Source of the DNA: Piezodorus guildinii
Lineage: Eukaryota > Arthropoda > Insecta > Hemiptera > Pentatomidae
Assembly: GCA_023052935.1 (NCBI GenBank)
Contig: CM041294.1
Span: forward strand, 22,592,635 to 22,656,634
DNA: 64,000 bases
Reading direction: 5' to 3'
Shown here: positions 25,727 through 38,500 of the stretch, one piece after another
Layout: each line of letters opens with the position of its first letter
Position numbering within the stretch: position 1 is the first letter of the stretch
Made by a program: the position numbers and the translations under genes
The notes under the pieces: model-generated
Told to the model about the DNA's origin: nothing
The model's input: only the letters and a program-made list of their open reading frames with translations
The model's database searches: none

Positions 25727-28700
25727 CTACATTAAATAAGATATCTTAGTGGCCTGGCCTGAGGTGATGTCTTCTTCAGCCGCTCCACAAGATTTCTTCA
25801 CATACTGCGGATTTACAAGAATATCTTCTTCCATTTTCTGTATCCTGCGATCTAATTCAGTGCAGAGAGTCATCTGTCAAAGAATAAATCACTTAAATAT
25901 TCAATTTACATAATTAAATATAAACATTTAAAAAAAAAAACCCTTAATTTTGAATATCTATCAATATTTTACATGCTTATTCAAACTATCAGAGTAACAG
26001 TCTTTTTTCGGTTGATATATTTTCTAATAAAATAATGCCCTTCTCTATTATTTTTACTGATAAAATACTGCTCTATCATAGAAACACATAATAAATACTT
26101 TCTACTAGAAACCTTTAAAAGTTTTTATAGTTTTTAAATTGAAGTTTCAATAGTTGACAATGTGTTAAATATGAAGGATAAATCACAAGAAAATAGTGAA
26201 AAACTATTTTTATACCAACATTTCAACTCACATCGGGAGTCCTTCATCAGGGCTTCTCTCTGCAAAGAAGGGAAGCTGAATAAATCATTCATTTCGTGAA
26301 GAAAAGCCCTGATGAAGAGGTTGATGATGCAGGTCGAAACATTGGTTAATAAATAGTGCCATTGGAAGTGGCATAAATTAGAAAGCTTATTTTAATATTT
26401 GGCAGTTTTTCCACCACATTATCTAATTCATACACCCTTCTTCAGAATTTCAATTATATTCATTCAATAAAAATATAAAGAAATATTTTTTCTTCCTTAT
26501 TATAAATTCATTGTCATATATCATAAAATATTAATGTTGACATTCTGGAGATTTAGGTACTGTTTTCTGGGCCCTGGGTTCGAACCTGGGATGAAACAGA
26601 ATTATTTATTCTGATATTTCTATTCTATATTGATATTCTGATGATGTACTTAGGACTAAACCTCGACAAACGCCTCACATAGAACCCTCATACTAGACTG
26701 AAACGACAGGAAACTGCTCGTAGATACCGATTACTACAACACTTACTCGACAAACGCTCAAAACTTTTTATTTCCTACAAAAAACTCATTTATATAACCA
26801 TTATAAGGCCTATTTGGACCTACGGCATTGAGTTATGGGGGTCCACTAAACCATCAAATTCCTCTCACATCCAATCCCTGCAATCCAAGATCCTTCGATG
26901 CTCCATACTTTGTTGCAAATAAAATTATCCATAAAGACCTAAATATCCCATTAGTTGAAGACTTGGCCCGATCCAGATATACATCCTTCCATTCCAAACT
27001 TCCTGCCCACTCAAACCCGCTTATCCGTGACCTCTCCTCAACAGCTAATCCTGACAATCCTTAAAAGAAGATGGCCAAGAGATCTCTTACCATAAATTGG
27101 TCATTGGAGTTCTACCAATGGATAGTTTCTTCACAGGACAATCATGTGTCTCAATCTCAAATCTGTCCCATTTACATGTTGTATTTAATAAATACAGTTG
27201 TAAATTTCTTTGATTAAATAAAAAAAAAAATAAAAAATGGAGTGGTGTGTCTAGTGAATAGAGCACTAGTCTTCTGTTCTACGGGTTCTGGGTTCGAAAC
27301 CCGGCTATGACAGAATATTATTTTTTCTAGTAATTCACCTGGGGCAGACCCAGCCTCGTTAAAGCCTCGTGTGCCTGAAATTGGGGAAAAACCTTGCGGC
27401 TAATCAAAAACCAAGCCTCTAATCACCTCATTGCACGGCTCTTGACCATAAAACAGTACAAATCTCTGTATGTACTAAGCCCAAGACCTTTCATGAGTTG
27501 TAGAGGTAAAGGTTGTTTTTTAATTTATTTATTTTTTAACGAAAACTAAGTCCCTTTTGAGATATTTTCATATAAACTTTGCAAAAAATGAGTTTTTGCT
27601 ATTTTTGAAAATTCATATACAAAAAAAGGACTACATTCTCAAGATCAAACTTTTTAACGCAAGTAGGGCTGTGACTAAGCTATTTATAAAAAATAATCAA
27701 AGGTGAGTCTCTTTTCCTATATAGACTTTTAACTCACTAAAAGTCTCATTTTTTATTAATTTTCGATAATTTTTTTAACCACTTTCTTCACTTTTAAGGT
27801 AATGAGTTGTAAGGACAAAATATATAAAGCATATCCTTATATTATTTTTTTTAATTTTTTTTCTTTACTCGATATCTACAAAATTGCTAGAATTAGAGAG
27901 ATTTTCCCAACAGATGTTTTCAGTTGCAAAGCTTACTTAAAACGGCTGAAACACTATAAGTATTTACCAGACAAAAATTGTATCCACGATATTTTATTCA
28001 TGTAAGAATAAAGAATAACTGGTTAAAAAAAAAAAATCATTAAAATGAAAAATTTTGAGGGACAAGGTCTGGACAATTTCGAATGGATTGAACCATGTCT
28101 ACATTTATTAGAGAGGTGTAGGAAAGGAGTTAATTATTCCTATACTTCTATCCCCAGACATTAAAATAGTCAGCTGGAAAGGATTCATATATCAAACTTA
28201 AAAAATTGTTTAAATTAGGCAATGTATGTGCCTGCACAGACTTCAATATATTTAATTAAATATTAACCTCATCTTCAAGACGACAGAGCATGGCAGGGCT
28301 GTTATATTTTTCTGGATCATCATGAAATATAACCATACCATCTTTCTGGTTAATTGCAGCAAATATTTCACCATCCTCAATCTGTAAACAAATGCATTCA
28401 TGAACAAATATAATAAATGATGATAAGGCTATTTGAAAACTTCTATAATCCTAGGTCAAATTAAAAGTACTTTATTTAGAGAAAAACAATTTCATGTTTC
28501 ACAAATACATCAAGAAGTGCTTTCAAAAACTTTATTTAGGAAAAAATAAAACAAAAAATTAATGTGGAATAACATTTTACCACATCCTATACGATTATAA
28601 AATGTTTTAAAAGGACAGTTTGGTTAAAAGCAAAGAATACTTTCAGAAAAATAGATTTACTGATTATGATTATTATAGAATGTGTGGAATGGAATAGGAT

Positions 28701-31700
28701 TAATGACATGGTGGAAAAAAAAGAACAATTTTTTGATACATTGACGTGCATATATTATACAATTTATTTTCGTTTATTATTTTCAATAATAAACCTTTGT
28801 AATCGACCAAAAAAAAATTAGCCCCCCTCAAAATTTGAGAGCTTGTGTTTCAAGATGCGTAGAATCTGAATAACAAATAAAAAAAAATCTGTTTGTCCAC
28901 CGTCCATGGAATTTCTCCAAATCTACAGGACCAATTTTTTTTAAACTCGCTGTAAAGATACTAGTCCATGCAACTATGATCCTAACAGCTAGATATTGAG
29001 ATCAGCTTGTTATTTTTAAAATGGCGGCGGATTTAAAGTGATTAAATTCAATAACTCAGTTATTTTTGAAGATAGAGAAAAAATTTATCAGTGTTTTTTT
29101 AACCAAAATACGGTGAATATTTATATAAGAGAAAAAAAAATTGAAATTTTACACATAAATATCATAAATACTCAGTTATTTTTGACGATATAGAAAAGTA
29201 TGTATTATAATATACCCATTTTTTATAATTAAAGTATTTATTTATTATTTGAGTATTGTGATGGCGGGCTAACAATAACATAAAAGTTTTTTTTTTTTAT
29301 TTATTTATTTATTTAAAGAAATTTACAACTGTATTAAATAAATACAAGTAAATAGGCTTTAAATATGTTAAGAACACATGGTAGTCCTGAGAAGAAACTA
29401 CCCATTGGTAGCACTCCAATGTCTAATTTATGTTAGGAGGTGTCTTGGCCATCTTCTTTTAAGGCGCCTCGGTGGGTTGTCGGGAATAGATATGGAGGAG
29501 AGGTCACAGATAAGCGGGTTTGAGGTGGGCAGAGAGTTTGGAATGAAAAGAGGTATATCTGTAATGGGCCAAGCCTTCAACTAATGGAATATTTAGGTCT
29601 TTATGGATGATTTTATTTGTAACAAAGTAAGGAGCATTGAGCTGCAAGGATTGGATGCGAGAGGAATTTGATGGTTTAGAATACCCCATAGCTCAATGCC
29701 ATAGGTCCAAATAGGCCTGATAATTGTTATATAAATGAGTTTTTTGTAGTAAGTAGGAAGTTTTGAGCGTTTGTCGAATAAGTGTTGTAGTAATCTGTAT
29801 CTACGAGCAGTTTCCTGTCGTTTCAGTCTAGTATGAGGATTCCATGATAGGCGTTTGTCGAGGTGGAGTCCTAAGTACCGAATCTGTTCAACAGGAATAA
29901 GTAGGATATTGTTAAAGGATACGGTGGGGCAGGAAGTCATAGGTTTAGGACGTAGAGTGAAGGTGATTTAATGGGATTTTTTTGATTCTCCAGTTTTGAC
30001 ACCATTCTTCAATAGCTGATCGATAAAAAGTAAAATTTAAATTTAAATAAGAACTCCAATTGGATGATTGTTTCCAAACATAGCTTCCATTTTGGAAACC
30101 CTAGCAGTTACAAATTGGCAGGTATACCTGGTCAGTCAGTTAGTTTTGGGATCTGGACTTGTAAGGGTGAGGAGCTGCTGTCTGAATATGGAGAATAATC
30201 TAAGTTAGCCTGCATATTGTTTGTAAGTTATTATTATAATTATAAAGTTAAATAATAAAAATGTGCCTGATTGTCAAGAACCCATAAATACCCTGAGAGT
30301 AAAATGAATAATAATGAAGTAAATAATGTTTAAATTATTTTTTTCTTAATTTATAAAAAGAATAATTTATAAAAATAAGTATATTATAGTATATAGTTTT
30401 AGAATCAGTAAAGCGAGATTAAAAAAAAAAAAATTTGAAATCGCACCTATATATACACTTGTAACTACATTATTTTCGAAGATAGAGAAAAAGTTCATTA
30501 GAGTTTTTTTAACCAAAAACCAGGAATAATTATTTAAAAAAAGCAGAAAAAGAAAAAAATTGAAATTCCACCCATAAATACGCTGATAACTCAGTTATTT
30601 TTGGAGGTGGAGAAAAATATGTATAGAGTTTTAGTATCAGTAAAGCAAGATAAATAAAAAATTGATATGCATATTCAAGAAACAAATTATCATAGAAAAA
30701 ATTCCACCTAAAAATTGGTTATTATTGAAGATAGAGAAAAATCGAAAAGATTTTCGAGATCAAGACAATGCGATGAACGAACAGAAAAAAAAAATTAAAA
30801 AAATCATCTTGTACGGTCGTCACAACTTACAAGAGATGTGATTCCCTGATAACTCAGTATTTCTCCCATAACTTTTATCACATTATCGCAGTCTCCGAAA
30901 CATGGCTGAAGCCCTATATTCCTTCGTCTTCTGTTTCCCTCCCTGACTATTCCTTTATCCGTCATGACCGGATTGGCCGGACTGGTGGTGGTGTAGGACT
31001 TTATGTCCACAACAGCCTTAAATCTCGTGTCCTAGATCTCTCATCCCAATCTGATCCTTCTCATATTGAATTCCTTTTCGTTGAAATATCCTGTAACACA
31101 CAACCCCTCCTTTATGCAGTGGTGTATCGCCCTCCTTTGGTCCCATTTGACCCATCCTTTGAATTAATCCTTTACACATATGTGCCTCTATTCAATAATA
31201 TCATAATCTGTGGTGATTTTAACACCAACTTCCTTTCCGAATCCAACGATAAACACTACCTAGACAACCTCTTCTTCTCTCTCAACCTATTCATCGTTCC
31301 ATACGCTCCTACTCACCATACTCATCATTCCGACACTTGGTTAGACCTCCATATAATCGATTCAGCTCACAACCTTCTTTCCACTTCTCAACTGCCTGTT
31401 CCATTCCTATCATCTCACGACCTTATCCAATTGTCATATAATTTCCAAATATCAGCATTCCTTCCTAAAACTTTAACTTTCCGAAACTTAGATTTCCTTA
31501 CCCGTGAAACTATTGCACCCAATATTGAAGCCTTAAATTGGGATTCAATTTATAACAGTAACTCCATCGATTCAATGGTTCACATTCTCACCTCTAATCT
31601 TCTAAGTATCCTCGACATCCATGCTCCACTCAAAACCTGCACCTTCCGTCGTCGCCCCGCTCCTTGGATAAGTCCAGAAATAAAAGACTTGCAAAAGAGG

Positions 31701-33726
31701 CGTGAGGCAGCCCGTAGACGCTTTAGACGTACAAGACTTACAGATGACTATCAAGCGTACAGGGCACTCCGCAATCTGACTCAGGCGACAATCAGACAAG
31801 CTAAAACTAACTACTTTCATGCAGCCTTCTCCTCTACTCCCAATTCCAAGTCAAAATGGCAGCTCCTCCGCAAACTTTCACTCTGCAAATCCTCTTCCTC
31901 ACTGGCCTTTCAAGTCTCACCCGATGAATTAAACTCTTACTTTTCATTTTCCTCCTCTGACAATTCTTCACCGTCTTCTTCCAACTTCTCTTCAATCCAA
32001 TCATTCAACCCACATAATTTTTATTTTTCCGACATTTCACCAACTGACCTTCTTTCCTCTGTATTGAAATCTCATACCAACTCCATAGGATTTTATGGAA
32101 TTCCTGTAAAAACTGTTAAAATTATGCCTTCCTGAATCCTGCCAGTACTTTTATTTATATACAACTTTTCCCTCCAAATTCCGTATTTCCCGCTACTTGG
32201 AAAAAAACATTAGTCCATCCTATTAGTAAAATTCCAACCCTACATCCCCTAAAGACTATCGGCCTATTTCCATCCTCTCGAACCTCTCTAAGCCTTTAGA
32301 AAGAATAGTCCAGACACAATTATCAAATTTCCTTGAAAATTCTAAACTCCTTGATCCTTTCCAATTGGCTTCCCGACCCGGCTTTTCCACACAATCTGCT
32401 CTCCTTAAAATCACTAATGACATACACACTGCTATGGACGAAACGAAACTGACCGTGCTAATACTTCTGGATTTTTCGAAAGCATTTGACTCCCTGGATC
32501 ACTCCATCCTTTTCTCCAAACTAAAGTCACTATCCTTTTCCAACAGCACTATCAGGTGGTTTCAATCATTCTTTTCTGACAGAACTCAAGCTGTCACTAT
32601 TCCTAACCATCCTCTATCTTTCTTCCGAGCACTCTCGGCAGGTGTGGCCCAGGGTTCAAGCATTTCTCCTCTTCTTTTTAATTGTTATATTAACGACCTT
32701 CCCAACTCTATCCATCACTGTTCCCACCACCTATACGCTGACGATTTCCAGATCTATTTGTCCTTCTCTCCTTCCGATTCACTAGTAGCATTTGCTAATA
32801 TTCAGGAAGACCTGGATGGAATCTGTGCCTGGGCAACCCTGAATAAACTAATGCTAAATCCTATGAAAACTCAGGCCATCCTAATTGGTTCCAATTTCCT
32901 TCTCAGATCCTATACCACGTTTCCGAGTCTCACCTTAAATGATCATCAAATCACCTTCACTTCCTCTGTCAAAAACCTGGGTATTACCATTGACCAAACC
33001 CTTTCCTGGAAACCCCATATTGCCCAAATTTCCCGAAGAACAATAAGTACCCTGAAATACATCAATCGCTCCCGCCATCTTCTTCCACTTTCCATCCATA
33101 ATCTCCTTGTATCCGCACTTATTTTCCCCCACTTTGACTATTGCTGCTTAGTATATGGTGGCCTCCCGACGATGCTTGAGGACAGGCTAAAACGCATCAT
33201 GAACATATTTTTAAGATTTGTCCTCTGCACTCCGAAGAGTAACCCATTTTTACGGTGAGTTAAAGTGGCTACTTCCCCAAATCCGCAGACAATATTTCCT
33301 AGGATCATACCTTTACCAAATCATTAGATCCCAACACCCTCCATACATTCATAGTCTCCTACAGTTTAAATCTTCAGTCCACACTCTTGAAACAAGATCG
33401 CGCCACTCCGACCTTTACTTTCCTACCCATAGAACTAAAACTTTTGATCGTTCCTTCCTGGTCCGCTCCTCTATTTTCTGGAATTCTCTACCTACTCATA
33501 TTCGCCATGCTGCTTCTCTCTCCTCATTCAAATCCCAACTTTTCCAATATCTTTTATTATCCCAAAAAGACGCTTAAATACAGTGATTCTTATGTTCCTA
33601 ATATCACACTTTGAAAGAAAAGTAATATATGTTCTTTATTTAAACGCTGTTATATTTTAATTTAATTTTAATTTTGTTCTACCCAATATTTTTCAAGAAC
33701 TGTTTTTATTTTATTTTATCATATCA

Positions 33727-33780
<54 letters not shown>

Positions 33781-35531
33781 GATATTCGTGTGTGATATGA
33801 ACACTCGAATTAAACCATCTGTGTAATAAGTAATTAATTCTGTTCATTCTGTCTGTTGGCCAGACATGTTGTATATTTAAATTGTACAATTCTGTTATTC
33901 TTAGGGGACCCAGTCCCAGAATAAAAATTATTTTAAATGTTTATAGAATACTATTCTATAAACATTTAATAATAAATCATATATTACAAAATCAAATATT
34001 GTTCAAAATAGCTCCATTATATGGACTTATTAGAGATAATAAATATAGCTATATAAATACTTATGTTTTAGAAATTCATACCATATGAAGAACATATTTC
34101 TCAGCTTCAGCTGGGCCACTAAGTTGAACTCTACTTGCAACATCGGATAGAGAAAGTGTTAAGAATGTCTTCGTTAACCTTTGAATATTTTTCTTATATA
34201 GCGAGGCAACAACTTGTTTAGCAAGACCCATATTTTCATCCCTGAATAATCAATTTTTATCATATAAATAAATATTGAAATGACTAAAAAACATTTTTTA
34301 TTTTTGTTAAATCAACCAAACAATTAATATTAAATTACTGACCTAGTAAAGGTTTCTGCATACTTAGAAACAATCTGCCGTAATTCTTCAGTGCTATTAG
34401 TAGCATAAACATTAGCCAATTCATGATAAGCCTGACTCAAAGGCTTTATGAACCTTCCAACAACTTGAGAAACATATTTAGGTATTGGTAAAACCTGAAA
34501 ATTTAATTATTTCAATGAATTCCTCAATTATTATTTTCTAAATTTCTAAAAAAAAAAGCTTTACAACATCAATGAAGTTTGAAACTTTCAGTTTCCTATA
34601 ACCGATTTTTTATTTTTATTTGTTGGTTAAAATATGTTGCCCAGTATACGTACATATAAAGAATCAGATTCAATCATAACATTTCTACAAACACTTAAAC
34701 GGTGCTTTCAAACTAATTTATTATTAATATTTCTACTAAAAATCAATTCAAGTCTAATATAAGATTAAAAATCTGGTGCAGGCAACACATGACTTTCACT
34801 TACCTCAATTTTTAAAATCAATGAAGGAATTGACAAATACAGTTAGAGATAAAAATACGTGAAACTATTAAAGAATTAATTAAATTGAATTTATTTAGAA
34901 ACATGTGTTTTATTAAATAATCTATTATATTATTATCTAAAATAATCAGTTAGTTTTATCTCATTTTTATCACTCTCTACTAACTTTTAAAAGCTTGAGT
35001 ATATGATAATATTTTTTTCTAAAATCTTTAGCTTTCCAACGGTATATTATACTTCTTTCTATATTACTGTTCTTATGTTCAAAAACGAAAAATTGCATTA
35101 AAAAAAATATGTTTTCTGTTTTCTCCTTTAGTTGGGTATCGAATTCATTCAATTTATATATTTACCTGTTTTTCATCAATGGTAACAACATAATATAGTT
35201 ATTTTTATAGAATCAACAAAATTAAAGGTACTTTAGAAAAAGAAAATTTAAAATATCGGCATTTAAGCCGTCAGACCATTTTTATCCGGATGAAACCTAA
35301 ATGATATTAAAGCCCATTCAATTTTATATTGATATAGCGAGTTTAATCAAAATCGTCGGAAACGTTTTCGAGATAATCGAAAAAAGGTGCAAAATGCATG
35401 GTATAAAGTGGCTCTTCTAGTACGCTAATTTTGATGAAAAAGGTTTTGTAACGTCTTGGGCATATATTTGTCTTAAATATGAAATTTTAGTTTCATAGGA
35501 CTTACCGTTACCACACACCGCCCGGGAGTTA

Positions 35532-35569
<38 letters not shown>

Positions 35570-38500
35570 ACACAGAACTTTTTGTGGGACTTGGTTATTT
35601 GGACTCAGGAGACCCTAAAATGTGTATTTCCGTTGAAAACTGGAATTAGAAAATTTTCACAATCGCAATACTTTCCCTTACTATATATAGTAAGTGAAAG
35701 TAAAAATGAACTGCTGAACGTTAAAAAGGCCACTGTCCAATCATTATGAAAGTTATATTCATTTTGGTGTTCTATTTGATGCATCACTGTGCAGAAAGAT
35801 AAGTTCTTCAAAAAGTTTGGTTTGAGGTCCTTAATAGCAGTCGGAATCTTTAAGAGATCTGTTATATTTTAAAATCCATTCTCTACAATACTGCCCTTTT
35901 AATATACAGCAAAGCTAGCCCTCATCCTAATGTTTTTTGTTACTTCACTTTAACTTTTTACCTCTAGAAATTAAAAATAGATATAACTGAGGAGGAATCG
36001 ATTGTGGTATGCAGTTATATTAATTAACCTTATAATGTTAATCACATGCATCAGCAGTTGATTGGACAGACCTTGTTTATTACAAACAAATTCTATAAGT
36101 CTTCCTAATCTTTCTAAACTATTTCAATGTCTAAAGGAAGATAATGAAATCATTCCCATGGCTTTATCCCCAAATATAAGATCATTTATGGTTGTAATGG
36201 TAGTAGCAAACGATCAACAAACTAATGACCACAAAAATAACATAAAAGCGTGCCTATACACTTAGCACATCATGTGCAATATAAGTATGATATGTATTTC
36301 TTGGGAATGCTTGTACTATAAGTATTATCAAAGATTAATAACACATTCAGTTTTACGGGGATAATTTTTAAAAATGATCTTACTTTCCCATGAAGTATAA
36401 GAGAAATCAAAATGTATTTCTTATAAGCTTCTAACATAATATGTGAAACAGCCATTGCAGGAGTAGATATTACAACTTCGAACATGTAGAGAGCTCTTTC
36501 ATAATTCTTTACAGCAGCATAGATCATGCCTCCATAATAATAGTACAGAAGAAAATATTTGGCATCAAACTGAACCCCCTAAAAAAAAAAAAATAATAAT
36601 AAATATATATTTAAGTACAATAAATAAAATATTCATAAATAAAAATATCTAAAAGACTAATAAATTTATTTCCAGACACTATAATTCCCAAGAAAAATAA
36701 ACAAAGCTTTGGATGTGAATTTTTATTTTAATAAAAACCCTGTACCTCTACAACCCGTGAAGGGTCTTGGGCTCAGTACATATTGAGATTCGTACTGTTT
36801 ATAGACCAACGGCCGTGCAATGAGGTGATTCGAGGGTTGGTTTTGGATTAGCCGCCAGGTTTTTTCCCCAATTTCGGGCTCACACTTTAACAAGGCTGGG
36901 TCTGCCCCAGGTGAATTAACAGAATAAATAATATTCTGTCATAGCCGGGTTTCGAACCCAGGACCCGGAGAACAGAAGACTAGTGCTCTATTCACTAGAC
37001 CACACCGCTCCCTATTTTAAGAAAGGAGAAAGTATTTTAACAATTCTATGAACATAAAAATCAAACAATTACTTTAATAAAAAAATAAATACAATTTTTA
37101 GGAAACCATATTAATTACGAGAAAAAGTGATAAAAGACATCTTGGATGTAACTATATAAAGATCTTACAGGCAGTGATTCCCCACAAATAATTTTTTTTT
37201 ATTAGTAAACAACCTTTCTAACCCAAATTATGTTAAAAAAGACAGAATATCGTACAGGTAACCAGCCTATTCTAACCAGTATAAAAGATCAAGATTCAGT
37301 CAATAAAACAGCCACAAAACAAATTTACATCCACCTAGGCCAGATTCGAACCAGGCCTCTGATCTTCCTCCAATCCCTCAAATGATAATTCAAAAGATTT
37401 GTCAAATAATCTTCTAACAGCCAATTAAAAATAATAACTAAATACCTTTACCTTTATAGATAAATCTAAATTTAAGAACAAAAAGGCTGATTAAAAATAA
37501 ACAAGACATAATGTATCCTACTAGAGCTTCCAGGAACATATACACGAAAAGGCTAAATTATGCAAATAAACGATTAAAACCATTTACCTCTTGGGTGGAA
37601 ATAGATGTTATATCAATATCTAAGAACTTCAGTGCAGGTTTAAAACATTTTGCTAAAAGGCAAAGTTGGCACAAATCAGCATGAATTAAGGTTAAGTGAG
37701 AATCACTGATCTGTAATTTTTTAATAGCAATTGAAATCAGTTCAATTCCTCTCATTGGTGATTTAGCTTCAACTAACTGCTGTGTTACCATGTGGCAAAG
37801 TTCTGCAACTACAAAAAAATATATATATTTACAACCTTAATGACATTTGAGAAAGGTATTTAAAAAAACAAAAAGAAATTATCAGCATTATTTTTAAATA
37901 CTGCAATTTCAGAACTTTTAAGTTGAAAAAAAAAATTACATTGAGTTATGATAAAAACATTTACTGTTATATAATAATAATAATAGATGTACAGTATAAT
38001 AATAATAATAAAAATAGTAAAAATAATAATAATAATATAATAAAAATAATAATAACAGGAATAGATGTGCGGACATCGCTAACATGGTTAAAAATGGTCA
38101 TCTTTTTCCTGAAACAGAAGGGTTTCTGTTTGCTATCCAAGACCAAGCAATAGCCACTAAAGCATACAGAAAACATATTTGCGGAGAGGACATTAGTGAC
38201 CTATGCCGTTTATGCAAAAAAACTGTTGAGAGCATACAACATGTGACTTTGGGTTGTCCAATACTTGCTGGTAAGGAGTATCTCCAAAGACACAACAATG
38301 CAGCGAAAATCGTTCATCAAGCCATTGCATTAAAGATGAATCTCCTAAGTAGCGAATCTCCCTATTACAAAACCCATTACCAATAACTACCAGTCACAAA
38401 ACTAAAATTTAATCATCCTATCCTTACGGACCACACAGTTTTAAATAATCGGCCAGACATTTTAGTCATTGATAAAAATAGAAAATTGGCTCAGATTGTT

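Noticed and set aside
31119..32135. Host exonuclease/endonuclease gene
   Set aside because: The endonuclease frame is followed by LINE RT motifs (YADD) and a shared LINE 3' end, so it is the EN domain of a retroelement.
37967..38153. Frames full of I and N across 37923-38176
   Set aside because: They are translations of the TAA microsatellite next to the LINE tail.
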